Origin: Aradus depressus
Taxonomy: Eukaryota > Arthropoda > Insecta > Hemiptera > Aradidae
Assembly (NCBI GenBank): GCA_963662175.1
Contig: OY759217.1
Coordinates: 48,398,108 to 48,462,107, forward strand
DNA: 64,000 nt
Direction of reading: 5' to 3'
Shown: positions 51,038 to 61,979 of the stretch, in pieces
Layout of the letters: every line of letters begins with the position of its first letter
Numbering within the stretch: position 1 is the stretch's first letter
Translations under genes and position numbers: made by a program
The notes under the pieces: generated by a model
The model's database searches: none
Seen by the model: the letters and a program-made list of their open reading frames with translations, nothing else
Told to the model about the DNA's origin: nothing

Positions 51038-51359
51038 AGCCCGGGCTTTAACTACGAGGTCATATCGCCTACTACCAAAGCGCTCTTTCGTCACTCTGGT
51101 GGACATGAGTCCGACTCTACTGGGGGAGTCCTAAATTTTGCCTACCCTAAATTTTTTATTCACCTAGGGTAGGGGTCTTTAACGAGTACCTGACATTGTA
51201 CAGGCTCGGGACCATCGCTTAACGTCCCATCCGAAGGACGGCGTGCTTAAGTTTATTTTACTTCCCAGATAAAATAAACTAAGGGCCTCGGTCGGGTTTC
51301 GAACCCACGATCTTGAGCTCAGATGGCAAGCATGCATACCACTGAGCTACCGGCGCCCT
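51038..51359 (-). mobile_element. tRNA-derived SINE (family 1), near full length, in a TTCCCC element
   Basis: 'GCCCGGGCTTTAACTACGAG' to 'ACTGAGCTACCGGCGCCCT'. All body blocks present; only the CCTAA tail and ATGAGTCAT are missing. No clear target duplication. Confidence 0.88.
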
Positions 51360-51457
51360 AGTCACTTATTTGGTAAAAATTTAATATAATATTCCATGTC
51401 GTTAGATCGGGTTTTATTAGGTCCACAAACACACATGTAGGCAGACATTTTTTTTTT

Positions 51458-51830
51458 ACTTCCCCCAGTTATACGAAGTATAGGGGAAGTTATGAAATCG
51501 ATCAGAAATTCGATGTTGAGTTTTTACCAGATTTTCATGTATTTCGACTCTCTGATTCAAAAAATAAAAAAAATAAATTCCCTGCTTGTATGTAGATGAC
51601 ATTCAGTCAATCGGCCAAAGGGAAGGGGGGGGGGGGGGGGGGGGGGGGGGGTAAACACAATAATTTCGGTTGTATTGAATGAATCGACATGAAATTTTTA
51701 ACTGAGGAAGACACCTACTGGTTTTCAACTAATTCGGTGAATTGTTGCAGAGGGAGAGCTAAAACGTAACTGCTACTTGCACTGGGAAAGTACTTCCCGG
51801 TGACTCACCGACCACTTTTTTTCATCTGTT
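51458..51830 (+). repeat. TTCCCC element with intact hairpin, complete ends and poly-G
   Basis: Hairpin 51458-51490, 'CGATCAGAAATTCGATGTTG', 'CGACTCTCTGATTCAAAAAA', a 27-bp poly-G (51625-51651) where the family has GGGAAGGGGGG, and the end 'ACTGGGAAAGTACTTCCCGG' then GTGACTCACCGACCAC. It lies immediately after an opposite-strand copy. Confidence 0.82.
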
Positions 51831-52800
51831 TTCGGTACTTTTTGGAAAATATGACGACGAAAAACATTAAATTCAATGTAACTACAAAGAAGTATAAATA
51901 ATTTATACTGTAATTATTACAGATAGACCATTTTCGCTGATGACCAAACATCAACAAACTTCTCTTATTAGTGTCTCTAAAGAACCGTTCGAATTTCACC
52001 TAAGAGAGCGGTAAATCCGATTGTCATGAACCAAGAATGTTTACCTTCAGATATGAGACAGCCAAGCCACCTTAATTCAATAATCCCCTATATCTCTGTA
52101 TTAGCTGATCCTTCAACCAAGAGAACATAGGTAGAGGTATCATATTGAAGGAGACTGAAGCCCGCGGGTTTAATTAAAACTTGCCAGTGTGTGGGAGACG
52201 GCAGGAACTTTAAGAAATTTGCGGTGACCAATATCCAATTTATTCTATAATTTTCTGATTCTACGGGAAGTTCCATATAAAAATTGAAATTAAATTCAAA
52301 TAAATTTTATCCTGGGACCGAGGTTTAAGAATAAATAAATAGAGTCAAAAAGGAAAAAAAAAAATTAAATAAAGTATTAAAAATAAACACAATAAAGAAG
52401 TGCTACTGTGGAAAAAACTAGACTACAATAAATATAGATAAATATAAAATCAAAATAAACAATTAAAATGTTTATTTTAATTACGATAAATAGCCGGAAA
52501 TAAATACGTATCTATATAAATAGAAGAACGTATCTATATAAATAGAAGAATGTATATAATAGAATATAAATATGAAGAAAAGAAAAACATGGTTTGAAAT
52601 AAAATTAATTTTAGAAAAAAGGGGATAAACAGAAATGAGTGAGAAGAGAAAGAAGAAAAAAAATATATATAAAAATAAAATAAAATATAAAAAATGAATA
52701 AATTAATAATAAAAATATATAAAATGAACAAAAGTATAATGTTTATGGTTAGAAAATTTAGAGAAAATTGATAAAAATAAAAATATAAATGAAATAAGTA
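51830..52800. other. unassigned AT-rich sequence
   Basis: A-rich on the plus strand (52320-52800). No gene or named repeat; part of 52500-52800 is probably the 3' UTR or tail of the LINE below. Confidence 0.35.
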
Positions 52801-52805
52801 AATAA

Positions 52806-53150
52806 CTAAAATAATTTGACATTGATGTTGAGAAATGGGAAGATACGGGGGAGAGGAAATGAAGAACGTCCGAGGGGAGTGGATTGTTTAGCGAAGAGGA
52901 ATTGGGATAGCGAGGATTTGATGGAAGCCACAGAAGGAGAGTGACGGATTGGGGGAGGCAGGGAGTTGTAGAGAGAGGAGGCCTGGACAAGGAACGAGTT
53001 GTGAAAGGCAGAGAAGCGATGGGAGGGGATGAAGAGGTCCGAAGGACGGGATCTGGTGTGTCTTTGGTGGATGAAGGACTGGAATTGGAACATTTGATAA
53101 AGGAAGAAAGGTTCTTTGGGTTTGAGCATTTGGAAGAGGAAGGAGCCTAG
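52806..53150 (-). mobile_element. LINE reverse-transcriptase C terminus
   Basis: The minus strand reads 'HTRSRPSDLFIPSHRFSAFH', then NSFLVQASSLYNSLPPPIR and 'SVASIKSSLSQFLF'. The order R-R---------R-SF---A--LYNSLP--IR----S---FK--L--FL is the familiar last ~60 residues of many non-LTR RT proteins (CR1/L2/jockey-like). Truncated and inactive. Confidence 0.72.
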
Positions 53151-53159
53151 GAGATAATC

Positions 53160-54125
53160 TTCAGTTCGAAGGACTTTAGAAAAAATTATACCTGAATTTG
53201 GACTACGAAAAAGACTACGTCGTAGTCATACTGTTTAATACTTCCAATGCGTATTATCTATAGAGATGTTATCTGCAGTTATTGGCACTAAGCAGAATTC
53301 AAATTAACTCTATATAATCTAGTTCGGAAAGAAAATTAAGAGTTATAAAGAGAATTTTTAAGTGAAATTGCGCGAGCTTTTGCTAGTTAACGAAATTGAT
53401 CTTCATTTTTAGATATATCTAAAAATGGATATATCCTTTTTAGAAAAACGATTTTCGTATAAATTTCGAAAAAAAAAAAAAAAAAAAAAAATCAATTTCA
53501 GGATTAGAAATATACATTCCGGATTCCGATTACCTCTCGAAATGTACTGGGATTTCGAAATTGGAAGCCCTAAATACAACGGACAGAGGATAGGAAAAAG
53601 TGAGTATTCATGGAAAAACTCCCCCTCCACTGAGGAAACTCATTAAAAAGACCGGATCAGATCCGAAGGAGCAGGGCTGAAATGGTCTATTTCCTGACTG
53701 TGAGGAAAACTTGCGGGGGGAGGGGGGGTGCCCTAAAGTTGGGGGGGGGGGGGGGGGGGGGGTCCTAATGTGGCCCTAAGAGCTTCTCTCAGCCACAACG
53801 AGATCAATCTCAACTCCGAACCTTCCCCCACCCCCTTGAGTCGACCAACGTAAATATGTTAGTAACAATCTTCTCTCCTTGAGAGGGGGGAAGCGGGAGG
53901 CGGAAAACACTCCACCAGCAGAGGGGAAAATACAGACAATACTGCTCCGACAGGGGGAAATGTGAGGGAAATATTTACAGAGACAACACACCACATACAG
54001 TGGAATATCAGGGAATAGTCCCTGACAGTGATTGTAAACACGTGACCAAACTAATATGGTCCTTATAATTTGTACCGCTGCTTCATCTAAAGTAGTACCT
54101 CAGCTAGAGCCTTACTAAGATGGTG
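53160..54125. other. unassigned sequence with poly-A and poly-G runs
   Basis: Poly-A at 53469-53490, poly-G (22 bp) at 53741-53762, and a G-rich patch at 53715-53728. ORFs on both strands (53409-53994) show no domain. Confidence 0.4.
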
Positions 54126-54129
54126 AATA

Positions 54130-54475
54130 AAAAAAAATAGTCCTATCCCAGAACGAATTAATCATTAAATGACCGTTTGGGCTACAAATCACCAGTTGAC
54201 TTACAAAGGGGCTTCTGAAGTCTCATACTCAATTTTGAGTCGATACATTCATTACATTATTGGAAATTATTGGAGTTTTGAGTTAAGCCCCCTCTGGTAC
54301 CCCCCTTCGGTTCGGACAATTCTACTGAAAATTAACAGAGATCATCCTTATGAGATATTGAATTTATATATTAAATTTCGTGTCAATATGTTCATTACAA
54401 AGGCAGTTATAAAATTTCTTGTAGATATATTCTATCGGGAGTTATCGTATTAATAGACAGAAAAGAAAAATCATC
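54130..54475 (-). repeat. TTCCCC element, minus copy
   Basis: 'CCTATCCCAGAACGAATTAA', 'GACCGTTTGGGCTACAAATC', two monomers, 'ATATTCTATCGGGAGTTATC'. Confidence 0.7.
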
Positions 54476-54499
54476 TTTGGAAAGAGGGGGGCGTAGAAC

Positions 54500-54660
54500 A
54501 TAAAATGCATTTGTGGCACCTTCATTTCTACAATAGTTTTTGAGTTAGAGTTCCCAAAGTTCGAATCATACAACACACAGTCAGTCATCTCCGCGAAAAT
54601 GGTCAAACTGAGTTCAGGGGACCTTGAAACGGGAAATTGTTGAAAGAAACAACATTACTT
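54500..54660 (+). repeat. dispersed repeat family B, 3' part
   Basis: 'CACCTTCATTTCTACAATAG', 'CAGTCAGTCATCTCCGCGAA', 'GACCTTGAAACGGGAAATTG'; parallels 3420-3530 and 56880-57000. Confidence 0.5.
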
Positions 54661-54663
54661 ACA

Positions 54664-55292
54664 GGTTAGGTTAGTTTTATGACTCATGCCCGGGCTTTAA
54701 CTACGAGGTCGAGGGATGGGTATCGATTAATCGAAACAATCGATGTTTTGGTAAAATAATCTGTGGTTTTTTAATCGATGTCATCTGGGTTTGATTAATC
54801 GGATAATCGATGATTATTTAACTACAACTCATCCGAAAAACAGGAGAAAAAAAGAAAAATGAATTAATTATAATTCATCTGAAGTGCAACTCGCCTAAAA
54901 CTTGTGCGTTAGGTTAATCGATTATTTAACCAACAATTAATAAGTGCATCGATTAATTAGTAGACAGTAATAATCGATGTTTTGTTGGTCGATACCCATA
55001 CCTACTACTTACCTACTGTACAGAGCGCTCTTTCGTCACTCTGGTGGACGTGGGCCCGATACTACTGTGGGAAATTTAGCCTACCCTAAATTTTTATTCA
55101 CCTAGGGTAGGGGTCTTTATCGAGTACCTGACATCGTACAGGCTCGGGACCATCACTTAACGTCCCATCCGAAGGATTGCTTAAGTTTATTTTATCTCCC
55201 AGATAAAATAAACTAAGGGCCTTGGCCGGGTTTCCAACCCACGTTCTTGAGCTCAGACGACAAGCACGCATACCACTGAGCTACCGGCGCCG
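54664..55292 (-). mobile_element. tRNA-derived SINE (family 1), split by a DNA-transposon-like insertion
   Basis: Outer parts are 54664-54710 ('AGTTTTATGACTCATGCCCG' to ACTACGAGGTC) and 55023-55292 ('AGAGCGCTCTTTCGTCACTC' to 'CTGAGCTACCGGCGCC'). About 11 bp of SINE at the junction (ATATCGCCTAC region) is altered or lost. Confidence 0.88.
54711..55020. mobile_element. hAT-like MITE inside the SINE
   Basis: Ends are inverted: 'AGGGATGGGTATCGATTA' at the left and the complement of 'TCGATACCCATACCT' at the right (about 14 of 16 matching). The interior is rich in ATCGATTA words in both orientations and has no ORF. AGGGATGGGTATCGAT-type ends recall non-autonomous hAT elements, but the expected 8-bp target duplication is not clear, so the class is tentative. 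Confidence 0.6.
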
Positions 55293-55423
55293 TCACTGTA
55301 TATTAACAATCTATAGAACAGCTGATTAAATCTCTCTTTTCTAATTTCATTATAGAAATTGAAAGAAGAAGAAAAACATTTTGATTTGATTTTCATTTTT
55401 TATCTCTCATCTTAGTAATTTAC

Positions 55424-55535
55424 TATGGTTTGCGGGTTCGAATCCCGTCCGGGAATAAGTTTTATTTCGTAGATAGAACTGCCTCCCGGGGCCATGGATG
55501 TTGTAAATAACCAGGTAACACCTTCGTGAGAGACG
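55424..55535 (+). mobile_element. tRNA-derived SINE (family 2), 5'-truncated
   Basis: 'TATGGTTTGCGGGTTCGAAT' then CCCGTCCGGGAATAAG and 'CTGCCTCCCGGGGCCATGGA'. Matches 33010-33090. Confidence 0.75.
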
Positions 55536-55539
55536 TGGC

Positions 55540-56420
55540 TAATATATATCGTACATAAGGCAAAAAAAAAATTATTTGGACCAGTACTAAACATGTACCT
55601 ACTTTACACATAATGGCAAATAATGAAATATGAAAAATTAAAATAAAAAGTCTTGGTACATAGAAATATAAGATTCCATGAATTATCATTGGTCAAAATT
55701 TAACTGAACTGGAACTGTCTGAAATGTCTAAAAGTGATAACTTAAACATTAAAATAACTTAAACACATCACGAAAACTACTTTTAAACACAAAACAATCT
55801 CAACACGTTATGTGAATGGAAGTAAACACATTTTAATCAAAATTCAATTTAAAAAATTGATTATGAAATAAACTGGTTGTAATGGAATATTAATGTTGAC
55901 TTAATGAAAAACATAAATGATTTGATTATTAATTATTATCACATAATTAATCATGTTTCAATTTCATTTCAATGTAGACAACCATTTTCATAACAACTAC
56001 AAATTTATAATCATACTACAGCGAGGCGAACTGAATTGAACTACAGAGAAAACTATTTAGAGGTAGAACTAATTGATATAAGAGAGCGGGGAATCGTTGC
56101 CGCGGCAGAGGATGGTTCGATACAGCTTGCAGCTCGCGAAGAGCTTCGCGTTCTATTCCCCGCATCTGCATTATTGAATTATGAAGGCGTCGAGTAAATT
56201 CTCATCCCGCTTCCATTCATCCATCACGCCATTAAATGAATATTTAGCAGCCAACAGAACTTAAGATTATATTAGCAACCATCAACTTAACATCATTAAT
56301 GATAATCAACGGAGTACTTATCATGATTACTATCATTACAATCATTTATCATGCATTACTGAACTTGTAAGCTCTAATATTGAATGAAGAAACGGAAAAG
56401 TGCTGTATTTACAAGTCATT
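55540..56420. other. unassigned sequence
   Basis: Contains a short block shared with 2300-2370 (55760-55860, 'GAAAACTACTTTTAAACACA'). No gene recognised; 56080-56220 is slightly G+C-richer without an ORF. Confidence 0.4.
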
Positions 56421-56424
56421 ACGG

Positions 56425-56560
56425 GACATTCTTATACCAACCACTCTTATAGATCACTCTTTCTGCTCTTCTCAAAATCATTTCATACTGGCATTACTAT
56501 GCTATGGAAGTAATGAGTTGGCCACATTGGTATAAGAATGTCCTGAATGGTCAAATAACT
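56425..56560. repeat. foldback repeat (family C), internally deleted
   Basis: 'GGGACATTCTTATACCAACC' and 'CATTGGTATAAGAATGTCCT' are complementary ends; the 'TCATTTCATACTGGCATTAC' left arm is present but the mirror arm is gone. Length ~130 bp versus ~240 bp for full copies. Confidence 0.7.
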
Positions 56561-56599
56561 TGAATTTTATTTGTTTCTATATTTTTATAACTTTTCATA

Positions 56600-57010
56600 A
56601 AAACTACCAATAACAGTTACTGCGACATGTATCACCCAAACCGAACGAAATCCGCGCCTTCGAAAAATTATATATTTTATATAAATGTGTCTTTCATTTT
56701 TATCTACAACTCTAATTTGTAGAAATTTATGATTAGGTCATAAATATTATCGATATCTTGTAATAGTTGTATCAATTTTCTTAAGAATCCAGTCAAAATC
56801 TAATCCAGATCAGAAGTTAGTTCTTGTGAGACCTTTATTTGAAATTTAACAAATTCACTGCTAAGTCATTTCTTAATTAGAAACCTCATAAAATTCCAAT
56901 CATATACACACCGACAGGCAAACAGACAGACAATATCGCGAAAATGGGCGAAACGGATTCAGGACAACGTTAAATGCGAAATTACGTTGAAAACTGGATT
57001 TCGAACTGTC
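56600..57010 (+). repeat. dispersed repeat family B
   Basis: 'TAAATGTGTCTTTCATTTTT', 'TAGGTCATAAATATTATCGA', 'GTCAAAATCTAATCCAGATC', and 'CAGACAGACAATATCGCGAA' then AATGGGCGAAACGG. Confidence 0.5.
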
Positions 57011-57039
57011 GGACAACACAATACTTGCTTATATTGCAC

Positions 57040-57260
57040 AGATCACTCTCCCCTTCCCCATTCTTAAAATCATTTCATACTGTCATTACTGGGTTCATGA
57101 AAGTAATGTTTTGGCCTCAGCGGTTTTCATTGTTTCATTGTCCAGCCTGATTCTGAGAGTGTCTTTCTTATACGCAGTAATGCCATGTGAGAGGGGGAGG
57201 AAAGTGATCTTAATAAGATAACCAGCTCATATAAGAAAGTACTCTATTGGCTACATCACA
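57040..57260. repeat. foldback repeat (family C)
   Basis: Left arm 'CAGATCACTCTCCCCTTCCC' and 'TCATTTCATACTGTCATTAC', right 'ACGCAGTAATGCCATGTGAG', 'GGAAAGTGATCTTAATAAGA', 'CTCATATAAGAAAGTACTCT'. Confidence 0.68.
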
Positions 57261-57265
57261 TATAC

Positions 57266-57463
57266 TTTATGGTCCCGAGCCTGTACGATGTCAGGTACTA
57301 GTTAAAGACCCCTAGATGAGTAAAAATTTAGGGTAGGCAAAATTTAGGACTTCCACAGTAGAGTCGGGCTCATGTCCACCAGAGTGACGAAAGAGCGCTT
57401 TGGTAGTAGGCGATATGACCTCGTAGTTAAAAGCCCGGGCATGAGTCATAAAACCTAACCTAA
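57266..57463 (+). mobile_element. tRNA-derived SINE (family 1), head missing
   Basis: Starts abruptly at 'ATGGTCCCGAGCCTGTACGA' and is intact to 'CATGAGTCATAAAACCTAAC' and CTAA. Typical 5' truncation. Confidence 0.85.
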
Positions 57464-57555
57464 TATTTTATAGTTTTTCTTTATTTTCAAAGTTTTCAAC
57501 AACTACCTACTAGTTGGACCGAAAGACAGTGTGAAATAGGTACCGTTTATAGTTA

Positions 57556-57812
57556 TTATGACTCATGCACGTGCTTTAACTACGACGTCATATCGCCTAC
57601 TACCAGAGCGCTCTTTCGTCTCTCTGATGGATATGAGCCCGACTCTACTGAGGGAGTCCTAAATGTTTTTATTCACCTAAGAACCCCTCAACGAGTAACT
57701 AACATCGTACTGGCTTGAGATCAACGCTTTTTTCACCTAAGGAGGTATTTTGAACCCGCGATCTTGAACTCAGTAGGCTAGAACGCTACCTATGAGCACC
57801 GGCACCCTCAGA
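57556..57812 (-). mobile_element. tRNA-derived SINE (family 1), diverged
   Basis: 'TATGACTCATGCACGTGCTT', 'GCCTACTACCAGAGCGCTCT', 'ATTTTGAACCCGCGATCTTG', ending 'GAGCACCGGCACCCTCAG'. Confidence 0.82.
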
Positions 57813-57819
57813 GGCCGTT

Positions 57820-58260
57820 TATAAAAATATATTATAAAATTCGTTGCTATGCGTTACAATTTAAACATTACTCAGAAATAAATAAAATACAAAACAAACG
57901 TTGAAACGAAGTTGTCACATCCCCTAACTTTAATTTGGGTAAATTTCAGAATATACAACTTATATTTATGACCTAATCAAAAACTTTTCAAATAACAGTT
58001 GTGGAGAAAACTGAAAGGCACATTTATATAAATTATGATATTTCAAACGTCACACGGTTTGCGAGATACATGCCGAAAATTACATCTCGAAACTCATTTT
58101 TTATGACGTTTGCTTGATGAAAGAAAGGTCTTATCTCAAATCTGATAAAATTATTTTGTTGGAAATGTAATAAGGAACATTTGTGCTAAGAACACATTTT
58201 TCGATTCAACTAACAGTTTTTGCGAAAATCGAGCAAATATCTAAAAAGTTGGGTTTCAAA
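57820..58260 (+). repeat. dispersed repeat family B
   Basis: 'CGTTGCTATGCGTTACAATT' (as at 3150), 'ACAACTTATATTTATGACCT', 'CACGGTTTGCGAGATACATG', 'GGAAATGTAATAAGGAACAT' (as at 3280). Confidence 0.55.
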
Positions 58261-58690
58261 ATAAAAATTCAGGACGTTTTTTGCCCTTATTTACTAGATT
58301 AAAGGGTTCATCCCATGGTATAAAATAGTATGATTTTTTCATTGGAAAAACAGAGGTTAATATACAGGAGATATCTATGTTATTAGCCCTGGACGAAGTT
58401 GGTATATTTTTCAGTTTGGACTCCGGGGACCAGGTACTCACCTGTCTAGATGGGTATGAGTTCCCCAGGGCTCTGTTAGGGGCCAACTGGTGCCTCCCGG
58501 CCTCATGTTATGAATATTGAGGACCAGCCCTCAGTTATCTGAATCGACCATCTCTACAGAGAGCCAAATTTAGCCCAGATTTCCATGGGTGGTCACTGAA
58601 TTTGGTGCATCTACGGGACGTATTCAGTTTTTTTTTGTACGTAGGCATATGAGGAACTTAAATATATGTATATATATATTTTTTTTTTCT
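58260..58690. other. unassigned sequence
   Basis: Region 58400-58620 is balanced in base composition. The minus ORF 58256-58486 has no domain I know. It could be a retrotransposon UTR. Confidence 0.3.
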
Positions 58691-58699
58691 AGAATAAAT

Positions 58700-59050
58700 A
58701 AATAGGTCGACGTTAATCATCGGTAATGTACTTTCCCAGCAAGGATTCATAAAGTTTCCGCTATTTTCCAAAATTAATCAATCAGAAAAATATCTGTCAT
58801 CCTATTTGTAGGATCACCACTGTAATTCGCTAGTACGGAAAAATATTTGTCATCCTATACTTCTACAAACACCACTCAGACGAGTAACATTGTTATTATC
58901 ATCTTTACTCAACTCAATCGTAAAGTGAGTAATTGGTTAGTATGGAAAAATACCTGTCATCCTAACCTCCTGCAAACACCACTCAGACAAGTAACATTTT
59001 TATCTTTACTCAACTATATCCATCATAAAGCGAGTAATTGGCTAGTATAA
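58700..59050. repeat. TTCCCC 3' fragment followed by a diverged ~115-bp duplication
   Basis: 'GTACTTTCCCAGCAAGGATT' is an inverted TTCCCC 3' end. Then words such as 'ATATTTGTCATCCTATACTT' and CAAACACCACTCAGAC recur at 58845-58890 and 58955-59000, a local tandem duplication. Confidence 0.5.
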
Positions 59051-59054
59051 AAAA

Positions 59055-59560
59055 AACAAAAAAACAATTTGAAGTCTTTTCAGTGAAGATAGTGAAGGCG
59101 GGGTAATAACTATAAATTGTGGAGGGATGACACCCTAGCCAAGCCCAGAGGCTCACTAAATCTTACCAGCTGGGAGACCAATTATTATATGAAATTCTTT
59201 AGGAAGAGTCAGACGGGAGGGGGGGGGGGGGGGGGGGGGGACACAAAAACCAGGGGCCCCCTCGCTAAATCTTACATTGATTTATATTTCATTAAGTTCC
59301 CCCTTCAACATTCCACATTCTCTCCTCATCTCTCTAACACAGCCCTTATTTCTTCCCAGATAAAAATCATTGTTTTCACTTTGTCTTCAGATCTACTTAG
59401 CATGAGCTGAATAATCAGTAAAGTTTCATGACTCAGCATACAAGAAGTCTTCAGTGTTGACCTCAGAAAATGTCAAATTTAGTAAATTTCATGAAGAAAG
59501 ATAAAACTTTCTGAAATATTTTTTAAAAGGCAACGCATTGTAACAAAAACGATATGATAT
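59055..59560. other. unassigned sequence with 22-bp poly-G
   Basis: Poly-G at 59219-59240. The ORF 59117-59410 runs through it and has no recognisable domain. Confidence 0.4.
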
Positions 59561-59564
59561 GGTC

Positions 59565-59815
59565 ATAACAGGACTTTCTTATACCAACCCCTTTTTTTAC
59601 AGATTTCTCTTCCTCCTCTCCTCTCTCAAATTCATTTCATACTGAAATTAACTGGGGATATGAAAGAAATGTGTTGGCGTCAGCGGTTTTCTTGGTTTCA
59701 ATGTACATCGTAATTCTGAGTGTGACTTTCTTATACCCAGCAATGCCTGTATGGAATGAATTTGAGAAGGGGGGAAGGTGATATGTATAGGTGATATTTT
59801 TGGTAGGAACCAATT
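59565..59815. repeat. foldback repeat (family C), longest copy
   Basis: 'ACAGGACTTTCTTATACCAA', 'CAAATTCATTTCATACTGAA', centre 'GTGTTGGCGTCAGCGGTTTT', then 'ACTTTCTTATACCCAGCAAT' and 'TGGAATGAATTTGAGAAGGG'. Arms are ~80-90 bp with 70-85% complementarity by eye. Confidence 0.7.
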
Positions 59816-59944
59816 TTTCGATGTGACCGTTTTTGCGTAAATCAATCAAACAATTGGATTCCAAAAAGTAATTTCAGGAGGGTTTCGGGATATATTTCAC
59901 AAACGTATTTCAAATAAAATGTGCCTTTCAGTTTTTTCATGTAC

Positions 59945-60490
59945 ATATGTATTTTTCAATGTCTTCGTCGAAAACGAAAATCCTATCCCTTTAAAAAACA
60001 AAGTCCGCTATCTAGGCCTCATACTCGACACACGACTAACTTGGAATCCTCACACGAGACTGAAAAGACAAAAAATGAATAGACTTTATAATCTTTTACT
60101 AAGACTACTACACAAAAGATCCAAATTAACTTTGAAAACAAAAAGACTTATATGCTCCTTATTATGTCCCAACAAAACTCTCCACACTGACCTTAACGTA
60201 CCTTTTGTCACCAATGTCGCTAAATCCAATTATAAAAATTATTTTCCCATCTTAGTTCCCACAATAATCCTCTAGTTCGTGCCCTCCATTCAGCCACACT
60301 TCCCCAAACACGGCTTAAGCGTCAATGGCCTAGAGACCTCCTTAGCAGCAGCAGTGACAGTGATTAGTTACAAATGAGAGGAAATCAGTGATTTCTCCCC
60401 CATTGACATTGCCATTATCTCTCTATTAGCACATTTGCTTGTTGTATTTATTTTTATAAAGTTGTAAATGTCCGTTTGTAAATAAAAAAA
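59945..60490 (+). mobile_element. jockey-like LINE, decayed 3' end
   Basis: 'PLKNKVRYLGLILDTRLTWN', then LLRLLHKRSKLTLKTKRLI, an internal deletion, 'KTLHTDLNVPFV', and after a frameshift 'NPLVRALHSATLPQTRLKRQ' then WPRDLLSS and a stop at 60364-60366. VRYLGL-LD-RLTW, LLGRKSKLSL--K and TLHEDL-IP-V with a final RR-WP-DLL are the standard C-terminal landmarks of jockey-clade elements. A 3' UTR and AATAAAAAAAATG tail end near 60490. Inactive. Confidence 0.75.
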
Positions 60491-60494
60491 ATGT

Positions 60495-61005
60495 ATGCTC
60501 ATAACATAATGTTCATGTGAATAAGTTTGCATAAAATATATTTTATCTGAGTATTTCTGTAACATACCCTTACGTACACATTCGTCCCCACCGACGTCCG
60601 TTATAGAGAAGTGTCTCAATACGTAGATAGACTGACTCGACTACGGCATAATTCTGTCCTAAATGAATGTGAAAGCTATCTCAATTTGTCTTTCAAGAGA
60701 TACTTGTCCAATTGGAGGTAATTCTGTGGATCCAGGAGCAATTAGGTTCGGAACAATAAAGAAGGGACAACCTGGAGTTCTTTAAGAAGGGAGGAGAAAA
60801 ATCAAATTAAATCATTCGCTTTGAAAAAAAAATGCAATAGACTCGATTTCAGAGCTTAAAAAGCAGCTCATTCTTTCTGCCCTGATTGGCTGTAGACGAA
60901 AGCATTAAAATAAGCACAAAATATGAAAATACATTAAGATCTTGGAAGATTCTTGCGATTAATTATCAAAATAATTTTCACACGATTAATTATAAGTTAA
61001 AATAA
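60495..61005. other. unassigned sequence
   Basis: No repeat family or exon recognised. Confidence 0.35.
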
Positions 61006-61007
61006 AG

Positions 61008-61346
61008 AGGGTGCCGGTAGCTCAGTGGTGCGCGTGCTTGTCTTCTGAGCTCAAGGTCGTGGGTTCGGAACCCGACCGAGGCCCTTAGTTTACTTTATCT
61101 GGGAGGTAAAATAAACTTAAGCACGCCGTCCTTCGGAGGGGACGTTAAGCGATGGTCCCGAGCCTGTACGATGTCAGGTACTCGTTAAAGACCCTTACCC
61201 TATGTGAATAAAAATCTAGGGTAGGCAAAATTTAGAACTCCCACAGTAGAGTCGGGCTCACGTCCACCAGAGTGACGAAAGAGCGCTCTGGTAGTAGGCG
61301 ATATGACCTCGTAGTTAAAGCCCGGGCATGAGTCATAATCATAAAG
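61008..61346 (+). mobile_element. tRNA-derived SINE (family 1), full length
   Basis: Intact from 'GGTGCCGGTAGCTCAGTGGT' to 'GGGCATGAGTCATAATCATA'. Flanked by TTAAAATAAAG (60997-61007) and TAAAAATAAAG (61347-61357), a near-perfect target duplication. The CCTAA tail is replaced by ATCATAAAG. Confidence 0.88.
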
Positions 61347-61672
61347 TAAAAATAAAGGAAAACATATGTTTTTTAAGTATTATCTTTTTTTTTTTTTTTG
61401 TATTTATTTATCTTACTTAAGCCACAACTATGCAAAAAATGCACAATCAGCGGCTGGGCTAAGATATACTAAACAAAAAATAAAAAGAAACTCTTTAATC
61501 TTCTTGGCGGATCGTGGGGTAAATTTGTATTTAGGATTTTGCGAACTCCCGGATTGGTTTCTATGTAAATTTTGGTGTAGAAACGTTGGTATAAATGTTT
61601 TATGGTTGTGTCTATGGGTGTGACGTATTATCTATTTTATATTATATTATATTTTACAAAATATAGTTAGTT

Positions 61673-61972
61673 ATCGTGACTCATGCCCGGGCTTTAACAA
61701 CAAGGTCATATCGCCTACTACCAAAGCTCTCTTTCGTCACTCTGGTAGACATGAGCCCGACTCTACTTTAGGGAATCCTTAATTTTTATTCACCTAGGGC
61801 AGGGGTCTTCAACGAGTACCTACCTAACATCGTACAGGCTCGGGACCATCGCTTAACCTCCAATCTAAAGGACGGCGTGCTTAAGTTTATTTTACCTCCC
61901 AGATAAAATAAAGTAAGGGCCTAGGTCGGATTTTCGAACCCACTATCTTCAGTTAAGAAGGCAAGCACGCAT
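61673..61972 (-). mobile_element. tRNA-derived SINE (family 1), head lost
   Basis: 'CGTGACTCATGCCCGGGCTT' to 'AAGGCAAGCACGCATAC', where the head ends before GGCGCC. Confidence 0.85.
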
Positions 61973-61979
61973 ACAAAAC

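Noticed and set aside
51458..51490. lox-like site in the TTCCCC hairpin (TATACGAAGTATA)
   Set aside because: About 10 of 13 bases match one arm of loxP, but there is no matching second arm and spacer. The palindrome is explained by the element's own terminal hairpin.
52941..53150. Glutamate-rich plus-strand ORF
   Set aside because: Complement of the LINE C terminus on the minus strand.
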